From: Reticulascus tulasneorum
Taxonomy: Eukaryota > Ascomycota > Sordariomycetes > Glomerellales > Reticulascaceae
DNA: 64,000 bases
Assembly (NCBI GenBank): GCA_001557505.1
Contig: LSAX01000003.1
Span: 2,914,001 to 2,978,000 of the forward strand
Direction of reading: 5' to 3'
This document shows positions 47,188 to 58,500 of this stretch, piece after piece. The translations under genes and the position numbers were made by a program. Numbering within the stretch: position 1 is the first letter of the stretch; each line of letters starts with the position of its first letter. The notes under the pieces are model-generated. The model ran no database searches. It saw only the letters and a program-made list of their open reading frames with translations, and had not been told where the DNA came from.

Positions 47188-47358
47188 CCGCTCCCTGTGC
47201 GACCTCCAGGGAAAGCTTTGCACAACCCAAATTACCCAGGGGGCCGAAGGTCCCACTGAGCAGGATGGTGATCTTTCCTGGGCGGTGGCGCTCGTCCGTC
47301 CCCGTAATATCACACGGACAATTCCGGTTCTCCAGGAATTGAATAGTAATGGTGCCAT

Positions 47359-47370
47359 CTACCTAGGTAG
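47359..47370. repeat. 12-bp palindrome CTACCTAGGTAG (copy 2)
   Basis: Perfect palindrome identical to the one at 7535-7546, in the sidF upstream region about 680 bases before the start. Confidence 0.8.
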
Positions 47371-48043
47371 TTCACGTTCCCTGTCGAGAAAATAAATGTC
47401 GCCATTGAGACCCTGGCGCTTGGCGCGATTACATGTGTTTGTTCGGGTTGCGACGGAGCTGCGGGAGCGGCCTGTTTTGGGTCCATCGCGAGCTGTCTAC
47501 CCAATACAATCACCAGAGACCCTATACTTACTAGACTCCGGGCCAGTATCGTTTGGGTTCATATTCTTTTGGTCTTGTGACAAAAATGCCTTGGCTTACC
47601 CAGGGCCGTCACCAGGGATACGTATGCCGGGGTTGCGGAACGGTTACATTCTGGGCAGATGTTCGTGGCCGATGTGACGGGACATGGTCTGCACCATACC
47701 TTACCTTGCCTGCTGCTTAATTAAGTGCTCTAATAAGAAACGAGCATGGCGCTGCGTGATGAGGCTAGGCCTTGAGCAAGTGTGCGACTGGGGGGTGTAT
47801 GCGTGCAACACACGATGAAGAGAGCAGACCTACAATCCAACTAAGCGACCATGCGCTCTGCGCGCCACCTGAGCTGCTTGGGTCCCTGGGGTGCTTTGTG
47901 CTTTGTGCTTTGTGCCCGCAGTCTGCTGCTTCATTCGAGCTATCATTTCCATATTCGTCGTGCACCTCCAAACGTAAGGGGGAAAAAAACACTTCCTCCC
48001 CCCAATACCTGGTCAATTGATCCTCCCCGGTGTGCTGTGAACC

Positions 48044-49485
48044 ATGTCCACACCAATCGCGCTGTCGAGCCTCTCGCCCGACGAGACGGTCCTCAAGCTC
48101 CCGCACCCTTTCCTGACCGAGTATACTGTCCAGCGGGCCTTCAACCACGATGAGTTCTCCGGCAAGACTTCAGACGGGGGTCTCCACTTCTACCAGCTTG
48201 CTCCACGCCAGTCACGGCAAGCTTCCAAACAGCTCCCCGAAGCTCTGCACAATCCCGATTTATACTTCACCGAGCCGGCCGACCTGAAATCCAGCGAGTT
48301 GCCGCCGGATTCGAATAACAGCGCCTGGGCCAGAGCTCGGCAGTCACCGAGCTGCATCTTGTCATGGGATGCGCAGCACCAACCGACGCTGGCGCAGGCA
48401 TGGCTTCTCGTCTATGCACTGTTCGTGATTCGGCCCGGCACTGAGCTGTTTCGACTGGAGCTTCGAGGAAAGGACGCTTCCACGCTGACGCAGCAATTGA
48501 AAGATGTCTTGTTGGCGATAGAGCATCCTGTCCAGACCGAGCAGCAGAAGCCAGAAGCAACTTCCGAGAGAGCCACCGTCGTCCTCCTTCGCAGCGCCTT
48601 CTGGCAAGGCGCCGGTTCTCCCTTCGGACCTCGCCCCGTCTGGCTCCCCTCCGAATCACCTTCTGCTCTGCCGGCGACGCGGCCGCTCTCCTCATATCCA
48701 CTTACACCGCAGCATCATACCATGACGCTGACACCGTCTGCGGATCCAGCAAGGCCGAACCTCTACCAGCAGTCGTGGCATCCAATCCGGCCCGCAAAGC
48801 CAGCACCTGGAGCAACTGTGTACAGCCGATGGATCCCGCATTTGCGAGAAACGTTCTCCATGGTCGCGCTGGATTATCGCAACGCCGAGCACCTCCGCCT
48901 GTTCCACGAGTGGCAGAATGACCCGCGCGTGTCGCAGGGTTGGAATGAGACGGGCACTCTGGACCAGCATCGGGAGTACCTTCGTAAAATGGATGAGGAC
49001 CCGCACCAGGTTGCAATTCTAGCAGCTTGGGACGACACCTTCTTCGCATACTTTGAAGTATACTGGGCAAAGGTAGCCCACTCTCTCTCCGTCACCATGT
49101 ATCACTGCTAATATCCAATCAGGAAGACAAACTCGGTGGCTACTACGACGCCATGGACTGGGATCGCGGCCGCCACTCCCTCGTGGGCGACATCCGCTTC
49201 CGGGGCCCGCACCGTGTAAGCGCATGGTGGTCTTCACTGATGCACTATCTCTTCCTCGACGACCCGCGGACGACCTTCGTCGTCGGCGAGCCCAAGAAAA
49301 CGAACGATACGGTGCTCATGTACGATTTTATGCACGGCTTCGGGCTGGACAAGTTTGTGGACTTGCCGCACAAGCGGAGCGCGTTTGTGAGGTGCTCCAG
49401 GGAGAGGTTCTTCCAGCTTTGCCCGTTGGGGGATAATGAGAAGGTGGTGGGCGGCATGAGGATTGGGTTGGTGCCGAAGCTGTGA
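48044..49485 (+). CDS. sidF: SidF-type N5-hydroxyornithine acyltransferase
   Basis: Two exons, 48044-49072 and 49123-49485, give 463 aa, matching Aspergillus SidF in size. In the known pathway SidF transfers anhydromevalonyl from CoA to N5-hydroxyornithine to build fusarinine-type units. The C-terminal half is a GNAT fold of the AlcB/IucB acyltransferase family: [41 protein letters not shown], then after the intron [36 protein letters not shown] and [16 protein letters not shown]. It ends in Pro-Lys-Leu, a weak variant of the peroxisomal PTS1; Aspergillus SidF is peroxisomal. The intron donor is GTAGCC, atypical after the GT, but the join is in frame and yields a contiguous acyltransferase fold. 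A SidL-type function with acetyl-CoA is the main alternative, but the neighbouring SidI and NPS6 genes favour SidF. Confidence 0.92.
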
Positions 49486-49580
49486 ATGATTAATTGGAAG
49501 TGCATTGAAATTCGCTGGGAGTTTGGAGGCAGATTTAAAATATGGTGTTATAGACGATGTACCAATGAGATAAAGAAAGA

Positions 49581-50468
49581 TTAAGCTAGCTCCAAGACAA
49601 CCCATGCAACGTCCATCGTAACCACTTTCTTCCCCAGGCTCTTCAACTCGTCAACCCCTTCCTGGATCTTGGGGATGTACGCCAACAACTCCTCCTCCTT
49701 CTCTTTCAGCAGACCTTCCTTGAGGACGGACTCGCGGAAGGACGGGTCAGTGGCCGCCTGAGTCTCCCAATGCCCATCCAGCATCCCCGGCGCGGCATCG
49801 ATGACGCCTTGCTGCTTCACCTTCCACCCGGCCTGCTCAGCGATCTCAATCAGCTCATTAGGCTCTAGAGCCTCTCGAACATTGGGCGCCTGCAGAGCAT
49901 CTTCATCCGGCTTTCTGAGAGCGTGGAACAGTTTCTGAACCCGGGCCGCAAGCTCGTGGGGAACCTGCTCCGGCTTCGAGGCGTGGGCCGTGTACTCGGC
50001 CAGACACACTTTTTTGACATTCCCGTTCGCCAAGGACTTGAATAGCTCGAGCACGCTCTCCCTAGCGGAGAAGTACCAGAGAGAATGGCACAAGGTCGCC
50101 GCATCGAATTTCTCGTCCTTCCCCGCCCCAGCTAGGAAGGTGGGAGCATCGGCTCTCCGAAACTCCACCCTGTCCCCGATCACAGATGCCTTCATGTAGG
50201 CCTGGGCTTGGCCCAGTGTATACGGCGAGCCATAGTCTAGTGGCGCGGGATCAATGCCCGTGACATGGCCGGTGGGCCCGACGGTGTGGGCAAGCACTAA
50301 GGCCGAGTCCCCCTGGCCGCAGCCGACATCGAGCACTGAGTTGCCGGGCTGGATGGACCAGACTTTGCAAAGGTTGATGCGGTGCGCGAATTGCGGCTCC
50401 AAGACTGGCTTGCGCTGGTTGGGAGAGTGGATGTAGCAGGCGCAGAGGGCGTCCATTATTTGTTCCAT
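49581..50468 (-). CDS. SAM-dependent methyltransferase in siderophore locus
   Basis: A single exon on the minus strand gives 295 aa. It is a class I methyltransferase: motif I VLDVGCGQGDSALVLAHTVG (near residue 45), a downstream GIDPAP acidic loop, the adenine-contact segment RVEFRRADAPTF, FDAATLCHSLWYF as motif II/III, and a helical C-terminal part. No membrane segment or targeting signal is seen. It is tandem with the SidI gene (490 bases downstream on the same strand) and convergent with sidF, with only 95 bases between stop codons. The substrate is not shown by sequence. N-methylated coprogens are known natural products, so N-alpha methylation of a hydroxamate siderophore is one testable idea; a primary-metabolism role is equally possible. 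Confidence 0.88.
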   Translation of the reverse strand: MEQIMDALCACYIHSPNQRKPVLEPQFAHRINLCKVWSIQPGNSVLDVGCGQGDSALVLAHTVGPTGHVTGIDPAPLDYGSPYTLGQAQAYMKASVIGDRVEFRRADAPTFLAGAGKDEKFDAATLCHSLWYFSARESVLELFKSLANGNVKKVCLAEYTAHASKPEQVPHELAARVQKLFHALRKPDEDALQAPNVREALEPNELIEIAEQAGWKVKQQGVIDAAPGMLDGHWETQAATDPSFRESVLKEGLLKEKEEELLAYIPKIQEGVDELKSLGKKVVTMDVAWVVLELA

Positions 50469-50959
50469 TGTAGAGTATGAAAGCTGGGGAATATTTGGAG
50501 ATGGATGAGATAGTGTGAGGGTCGGATTGGATTGAATGTAGTCGCTTGACTTTCAAACCTCACTCAATTCGTTCGACACTCGCCGTTTTATGGTATCTCG
50601 AACCTTCAATTTCTTCCCCTATCTCCTCTCATTACTAAGACTGTCGTCGTTGTAGCATTCAATACTGTGCCTCGGGCAGTGCGCAGAAAATGCGCCTTAG
50701 ACGGGTGAGTCATCTGACTGTTAACCCGATTTGGCAAATTTCGACGCTCCTGTCAGATTTCCACACGGCAATTGGGCTTCACCTTCCATAACTAGCGCTT
50801 CGAGTCACTGCAGAGTCATAGCTGGAAAGTAATGCAAGCAGGATTTATCGCGAGATATTTCGATCAATTGGGTATGCTTTTCGACACGAGGCACTTTTTG
50901 GTGTGGCCGCCGGCTTCTTCCATCCGCGGGAACTCGGCAGGCCGGCATCTATGATATGA
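50469..50959. other. Methyltransferase upstream region
   Basis: 491 bases between the SidI stop codon and the methyltransferase start, both on the minus strand. I found no full ATCWGATAA match here, unlike the other intergenic regions of the locus. Confidence 0.55.
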
Positions 50960-52907
50960 CTACAATTTCGACGGCACCGCCTTGATCCTTTGGAGGATCT
51001 CATCGCCCAGGCGGGCCATCTCGAACTTGCGGACCTTCCCGCTTCCAGTCAGCGGCACTGTCGGTGGGATGCCGTCTTGGCCGAGCCAGAAGAGATGCGT
51101 TGGGGACTTGTGCCCCCCCAGTTGCTTTCGCACCCAGTTCCGCATCTCCGCATCCGTTGGCCGGGCGCCGTCGTCAGCCTTCCTGACGAAAGCCCCCACG
51201 ACTTCGCCGTAGTGTGCATCTTTTAGACCGACGACGATGGCCTGGGAGATGGCCGGGTGAGCCATTAGCCGCTCTTCAATTTCTAATGGGTAGATGTTCT
51301 CTCCGCCTAGATCGGGTTGGGTAAGTCAGCTTACGAGCCAAGAGATTTAGTTCGTTGAGAGGGTTCGTAGCCTCAGGCTTGTATCTGATTGTAAGCAGAT
51401 AGCCTTTCTTACCTCGTATTATAATATCCTTAAATCGACCTGTTATGGTGCAATACCCATCTTCGTCAAATACAGCCTCGTCGCCGGTGTGCAACCAGAG
51501 CACACCAGCTGCATCGCGGACCATTGACTCGTTTGTTTTCTCCGAGTTGTTCCAGTAACCGGCCTGGAGCTGGTATCCCGCCATGCACAGCTCGCCCCGC
51601 GCGCCGACAGGGACAGTGTTGCCGTCCCGGTCCACGATCTTTGCCTGCGCATGCGGCATGAGCGTGCCAACCGTCGTCAGCCTCTTGCCCAACGCATCAT
51701 CCGTGAAGGCGTTGAAGCAAGTAGGCGACGCCTCTGTGAGACCGTAACTGCTGGTGAACTCGGTCATGCCCAGTCGTTCCACCATCATGTCCATCAAGTA
51801 GCGAGGCACCGGCGCCCCTGCAACAATACCGGTGCGGATCCCCGTGGTCTTGAAGTCAGCAGGCGCCGCCTGGAAAAGAGAATCGAACATTGCGGGGACG
51901 CCATGAAGTGCTGTACAACTTTCCTCCATTATGGCTTGCAGCGTGGCCGAGACATCAAATACTTCTGCCGGATACACGACTGTCGCGCCATGGGTAACGA
52001 CGGCCAGGAGGCCAAGCACCAAGCCGAAGCAATGGAACAGCGGCGGAGGACAACAGAGAACATCAGCGGGGCTGAGGCGCATACGATCACCGATGAAGCG
52101 AGCATTGTTTACCAGATTGCTGCCGAGGATGTTAGCCAGACGACATCCAGATATCGGATCAAAGTCCAAGAACTTACTGATGAGTGAGCATGGCCGCCTT
52201 CGGCAGTCCTGTGGTTCCACTCGTGAACTGGAGATTGCATACTTGATGCGGGAGAACTTTGCTCATCGCCAAATGCACGTTTTCCGGGCTTTGTCGACAG
52301 CTGGATTTGATCAGATCCTTATACGTCTGGTACGAGCCAGACTCCCCTCGCAGTATGACGACTCTAGGCCCTTGAACTTGATTTTCCAGCTCCGACAACA
52401 GTCGTCGATTATCGATCCTGCCAATTTTTCGAGTGGTGAATAGCACCTTGGAGTCTATCGATTGTCAGCGTCGGAGGTCTACGATGGATCACTGCGGAAC
52501 TCAATCTCACCAGAAAACTTCAACGCGTACATTGCCTCCGTCGGAGTGTAGGTATTGTTCAATATGACTAAAATGGCGCCTATCCTCGTCACTGCAAAGA
52601 AGACCGCCGCATACTGCTCGCAATTGCCCGCCATGATGGCAACCCGATCACCCACACCGATGCCCATGTTCAACAACGCCTGGGCCAGCAACAAGCTCTG
52701 CTGGTTGAGCTCGTTGTACGTCCATCTCGTTCCAGTCCACGGGATAACGAGGCATTCCTTAGTGCCATGTTGGAACGTTTGCAGCTCGAGGAGCTCGCCG
52801 AGACTCAAATCGACGAGAGGAGGCTCGACAGGCCCATTGAGAAGCGATAACTTCTGAGTCGGCACGAAAGTGTCAGCAGCCGGCGCTTTGGCCGGTTCGA
52901 CGGCCAT
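50960..52907 (-). CDS. sidI: SidI-type mevalonyl-CoA ligase
   Basis: Four exons on the minus strand, 52907-52511, 52454-52178, 52119-51413 and 51306-50960, give 575 aa. SidI activates mevalonate as its CoA thioester, feeding SidH and SidF in extracellular siderophore synthesis. AMP-binding motifs are present: LQFTSGTTGLPKAAMLTH (near residue 208), SSYGLTEASPT, LHTGDEAVFDEDGYCTITGR and FKDIIIRGGENIYPLEIEE, which spans the last intron. The join at LTHHNLVNNAR across intron 2 is conserved. The N-terminus contains TQKLSLL, and Aspergillus SidI has an N-terminal PTS2; here the protein also ends in Ser-Lys-Leu, a canonical PTS1, so peroxisomal location is likely. An iron-type GATA site lies 432 bases upstream of the start. 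Confidence 0.93.
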
Positions 52908-55572
52908 GTTTGAATATCAAACGACAAGCGATATAGTGAGGTCTTTACCAGTTTTGGTAGGTTGGGTGCGTCCGTCAGGGTAGCATCGGTCAATTATTGA
53001 TTTCGGCCTCGACTAAAATACGAGAACATTTGTCCTGCGTCACTAGGGGTCTTCGAACAGCACAGCGCTCGTCAGGGCAGCAAATGTGCCCGACAGATTG
53101 AGAAAATAATGATGGGATATCCCGCCCACAGGGGCGCTGAGTGACGGCATACCGCGCAAAGCTTGGATTGAAGTGGAAAGTCATCTTGCGCGCTGGCCGC
53201 ACTAGCCACTCGCGTCATGCTGGGCCACCGACGCCATAGTCGTGTTCGGGGCTGGCGACAATCCGACAATCATTTCAACTCACGGCGATCCCCTGTTCCA
53301 CGCTTCGGATAGGCTCGGGGACTTGATCTAATCTGATGATCTGATAAGATTATCTGGCAAATTTTTTTTCGCCAGGAGCACTAGCTCGTGCCGAAATCGG
53401 TCCACCTCTCAACCTAATGCCAACCACGCACTATCATCGAATAGGCGTTTCGTGTACCCTGAGGTTGCATCGAGGGCGGGAGCAAGTAGAGGTACATCCA
53501 CAATGACGACAGGGATCTTCAAAGGGTTCACTTCAGGCACCTCTCTGGAAGTGCGGCAGACAAACATCATCGGATACCAACCCCGCTACCGTTTTGACCA
53601 AGCTTCCAAGGCTACATGGAAGATGCCCGTCGCCCGATGCACCCCTCCCTCCAAGAACGGAAGGAAAAACATGTCGCTTGCTGAGCTGCATGACATCGGA
53701 ACAAGGGAGGTGGTCCTTCGATGTGATCTGTGGCATGGATGTTTCGGCCGACCTGTCTACTTGAGGCATCGCTCCTCATGCCCCTCGTACGAGACACTAC
53801 TACGCGTACCGTTTTGCTGCCCATTTCCGGAGGATGAGACCATCGGCACCGGACAGCTTTTCATCGTCCAAGGCGCCATAGCGTCTGCAGCCTCGTCGAC
53901 GAGTTCGGGTCTATGAACTATAGTTTCATGCAAAGTCTAGAATCCGGTACAGACGGCTTGCAGCTCGTGATGATTCCAGGTACACTGGGAGCCCAGTCAC
54001 GAGGCCAGCCACCACCGCAACTTCCCATATACCATTTTATCAATAGTGCCAACTCTACAGCCTCGGTTTCCAGACGATGCGAAATGCGACAATCCAAAGT
54101 CAGCAAAGAAACAATATGGTCATGGGATGGCGGATTCCTCTTGCACCCGTATTTCCGTCCACCCCCAACCTTTTTGATATTGCACGCAACAGATTAAGCA
54201 GCTCCCAAGGTCGGCTTTTCTTATTCCCTCTGGCCAAGCCCGCAATGGCACTTTCGTGCCATCTTCATCCGTGCCTCGAGATATACTATACATCCCAGAG
54301 TGCCATGCCCACAATCTCCCGCCGGTCGGAGTCGGCACAGGGGGAAGCACATATTGCACGCCACTCGTATACCAGTCATTGAGGGTGTGTGACGAGTGAC
54401 CTTCTCGAATCGACCCTTGTTAACCTCCCCAGGAACATAACGCTAGATATTACATCCCCTTCGGAGGCTGCAGACTCGCATCACCTGTTTTTCTATATCG
54501 GGTACCACGCCGACAGCACTACTAAACTCATTGCGATGTGGTGTGCTTCGGCTAGATCTGAGATGTTGCATCCTATGTACGTGTCTGGCATTAAAAGTTC
54601 GAGAAGCATTAGGCCATGCAATCCAAGACACCCTAGTTTGCGAGTGCAACCCTCCTACAAGTTGCCAGGTTCTTGTGATTTCTTATCACTATTTCCTCCA
54701 TGTTTTACAACCCAAGTGCCGAACCTGGTCCCAAGATCTCCGACACGGTAACGATCCGCGGCACAGTGTGTCAGCGAGACGACGTCGACTTCGCGTGGGA
54801 CCAGCGTCTCGAACGACGTCCTGAACCTGGAATCTGGTTCGCGTGCCGTGCTCGCTTCACGAGCCGGGATATTCATCGGAGTGATGGGAGCTTTTGCCGC
54901 TAAGGGCACTTGCTAATCCTGGTAGAGTTGCTAGGCCCACAGTCCTTGATTTAATGGTACTACATACGTACTAAAGTACATCCTTGGCCACATCGCTCGG
55001 AAAGCTAGACCAGGGTTATAATCAGAGCCGAGGAGCATTTGCTTGTGCCGGCTACTACGTGTGTACCAATGTTGCCTCCAAGGTAGTATCATGGCGGCCC
55101 CCTGCGCTCCGACTTAACAAACGACTCGTGCTGAACCAGGCGACCACACGAAGCGCTTGCCCAATTGGCACATGTGGCTTTTGAAATGTGACGGCTAGAA
55201 CGGCCCTCGCCAGAGTTGTTGGTCAAGCCCGATTATTTAACCCAAACTAGCAGTGTTGCCCGTCGTGGCTCACGTCGTCGGCACTCACAAGCTTTCAACA
55301 GTGTCATGGATCGGGTAGGGGACGACGGTGCTAGTGTAGTGGAAGTGAGAGAGATTAAAAAAAGGGATCACAGTACCGTAATATACTGGTAGTTGATTTA
55401 TTAGTGGCGTGTGTTGGACCGGGTAATTTAGAGAGACATAAATCCCGTTGATTAACACCTTGATATCTCTCCACTTCAGGTAGAGGAAAGCTGGGAAACT
55501 TGACTGCTGCATGTCTTCTTTCTTTTGCCGTACATAGAAACTACCCGGGCTCAAGCTCAACTCGGCAGTAAC
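52908..55572. promoter_or_regulatory. Divergent promoter of sidI and NPS6
   Basis: About 2.67 kb between divergent starts. The SreA-type site ATCTGATAA sits at 53339-53347, directly after a near-copy ATCTGATGA at 53331-53339. A plus-strand frame around 53452-53916 (about 150 residues) has no recognisable domain and no early ATG, and is not called. I see no repeats or RNA genes. Confidence 0.6.
53339..53347 (+). promoter_or_regulatory. SreA-type GATA site ATCTGATAA
   Basis: A full consensus match in tandem with ATCTGATGA just before it, 432 bases upstream of the sidI start and about 2.2 kb upstream of NPS6. Confidence 0.72.
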
Positions 55573-58500
55573 ATGCAATTGCGGGATCTTGACGGTGGTG
55601 GCTCTGGCACTGCTGTTCGGTCGAACTGCACTGTTGATGCACCTTGCATACACAGCGGTTCCCTCGATCCATCTTCTACACGAAGCATTCCCGCTCCATC
55701 CCGCCTCACACCAGATGGAGGGGTGTCTGTTCCACGAAACCAGTTGCTGCTGGCCTGGCTGCTGCTTCTCTACCGCAATAACGATGACGGGCTGAGCCGC
55801 GTCAACTGGGGATATCGGTCCCGGGAGAGCCGTTCCTGTTCATCGGTAGCCGACCGTACACTGGAACTGGGCTTAGTGCCGTTCACAAACAGCGATTCGA
55901 TATCCAAAGCACTGGAGGTTGTCAGTGAATTGGAAGCCGCATCTTCGACTCAAGTAGAGGATCTGCCCGGCCCGGTAGTCTACTTCAACCAGGGAGGTTT
56001 GGCGACTCAAAGGAGTCATGAGAAGCTCTCGGGCATACAGCCCCGCGAAGTATGCGGCCTTGCCACTACCTCAAACTGTTCCGCGCTGACTCCTTGCCGT
56101 AGTTCACGTATCAGATCGAAGTCACGGTCCTTGAAAAACAGATGATAATCAAATCCCAGTGGGACAGAACGGCCATATCGTACCGTCTTGCCATCGCTCA
56201 GCTCGATTCCTTCGTGGACATTCTGACCATTATTCTGGACCAACCTTGCCGCCCCATATCAGATGCCATAGGTCCCACCCCCAAAGACCTGGAGCAGCTA
56301 TGGACGTGGAACGCCGTACTGCCGCCGAACATAGATCGTTGTATGCACGACATCATTGCTGAGCAGGCTGCTCTCAGCCCAGATACGCTAGCAATACAAT
56401 CCTGGGACGGGGACCTCACGTACCGCCGTATAGACGACTTATCCACTAGACTTGCTTTTGACCTTCTGGATCTCGGTGTGCAGGTTGGAACAGCAATACC
56501 ACTGTGCTTCGAGAAGTCAAAATGGACCGCTGTAGCTGTCCTGGCCGTAATGAAGGCTGGTGCTGCATTCGCACTCACCGACCCAAGCCAGCCGGAGGCA
56601 CGATTACGGACGATTACAGAGCAAATAGGAGCGACACTCATCATATCATCCCAATCACAAAGTGATCTAGCTCGTCGAATCGCGCCACAAGCAACGGTTG
56701 TCGTTGTGTCCGATGGGTTCTTCGAACATGAGGAAGCCATACACTCGACGACAACCCTGCCGACCGTCCCCCTGTCCTCTCCTCTGTATATCATTTTTAC
56801 TTCAGGCAGCACAGGAAAGCCAAAAGGTGTGGTGTGCTCACACGAAAATTACACCAGTGGCGCGATACCCCGGGCAGATCTTGTAGGATATAGATCGCAC
56901 TCTAGAGTTTTCGATTTTGCTTCGTACGCTTTCGATGTCAGCATCGACTGCATGCTCTGCACACTGGCCAACGGCGGCTGTTTGTGCACCCCCACCGACG
57001 AGGAACGTATGAACGACCTCAGCGGCGCTATCAGGAATAGCAAAGTTAATATGGCTCATATGACCCCATCAGTGGCGCGTGTTCTGGACCCGGATATCAT
57101 TCCTTCCCTCGAAGTCCTCGGTCTGGGAGGCGAAGCTGTATCGGCCGGAGATGCCTCGGACTGGAGCCGGACCACGAAAGTCATCATAGCTTACGGTCCA
57201 TCCGAATGTACTGTCGGATGTACCATTAATGGAAATGCTAGGATTTCAACAAACATCGGCAAGGGTACTGGAGGTCTGACGTGGATTGTCGACCCAGATG
57301 ACCACGATAGACTAATGCCTGTCGGTGCTGTTGGAGAACTCCTCGTCGAGGGGCCAGTCGTTGGCTTGGGATACCTAAACGAGCCAGAGAAGACTGCCCA
57401 AGTGTTTATCGAAGACCCAGCCTGGCTTCTCGCGGGAGGTGGGCCAGCACGAGGTCGACATGGCCGACTGTATAAGACTGGGGATCTGGTCAGATACGAC
57501 CCGGATGGATCTGGCGCAATAGTTTTCGTGGGCAGGAAAGACCAGCAAGTGAAACTTCGTGGTCAGCGAGTTGAGCTCGCCGAAGTCGAGCATCATCTTC
57601 GTGGGGTAATGCCTTCGGGCGTGAAAGTTGTGGCTGAGGTTATCAAGCCCGGCGGAGGAGAGCCAACACTCGTGGCGTTCGTTGTGGAGGAAACCGTGGC
57701 TGATACCACCGGCACCGACAACGACATCATCACATTCTCTCAGGAGTTCAGCCAAGCTATCGCCGGAATTGACATTTCACTAGGAGCCGAGGTTCCCAGG
57801 TACATGGTTCCGTCAGCATATATCCCCTTGGAGAAGATGCCGTCCCTCGTATCTGGCAAGACAGACCGAAAACGGTTGCGAGAAATGGGATCTGCCATGT
57901 CGAGAGAACAAGTAGCCCGGCTTAGGGTAAATACTGCCGAGAAGGGAGAACCGGAATCTGAGATGGAAAAGGCGTTGCACAAGATATGGTCAAGCGTCTT
58001 GGGCTGCCAATCGGAATTCGGGCTCTACGACAGCTTCTTCGCACTCGGAGGCGACTCGCTCAGAGCTATGAGGCTTGTAGCAGCAGCGAGAGGTCAAGGC
58101 ATTGCCTTGACCGTGGCAAGCATCTTCAACTTCCCCACGCTCAAAGACATGGCCGTGAACGCCACTTCGGTTTCCAAGGACGACCGAGAGGTTATCCCGG
58201 CCTTCTCGCTTCTTGAAGACGGTTGGAGTTCCGAGTCTGCCCGTGCAGAAACAGCAAAGCTTTGCGGAATTGAAGAGTCCATCATTGAGGACATCTACCC
58301 CTGCACACCATTGCAGGAAGGCTTGATGGCCCTCTCCGCCAAAGTCAAGGAGGCATATATCGCGCAGCGAGTTGTGGACTTGGAAGACAGCGCAATAGCG
58401 GAGAAGCTACGGGCTGCCTTCGATATCGCAGCGGCTGACAGTCCAATTCTGCGCACCAGAATCGTACAAGTGCCTTCTCAGGGGTTGCTACAGGTTGTTG

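Larger units (their letters stand above)
44955..48043. promoter_or_regulatory. Divergent promoter of SIT transporter and sidF with two GATA sites
   Basis: About 3.1 kb between the divergent starts. It carries ATCTGATAA (minus strand) at 47101-47109 and 47179-47187, a CCAAT box at 47072-47076, an 18-C run at 47027-47044, a GGT repeat near 46597 and a second CTACCTAGGTAG palindrome at 47359-47370. Open frames in it have no recognisable domain. The two GATA sites are about 0.86-0.94 kb upstream of sidF and about 2.15-2.2 kb upstream of the transporter. Confidence 0.65.

Noticed and set aside
53452..53916. Plus-strand frame of about 154 residues between sidI and NPS6
   Set aside because: No recognised domain, no early ATG, and composition like neighbouring noncoding DNA; left uncalled.
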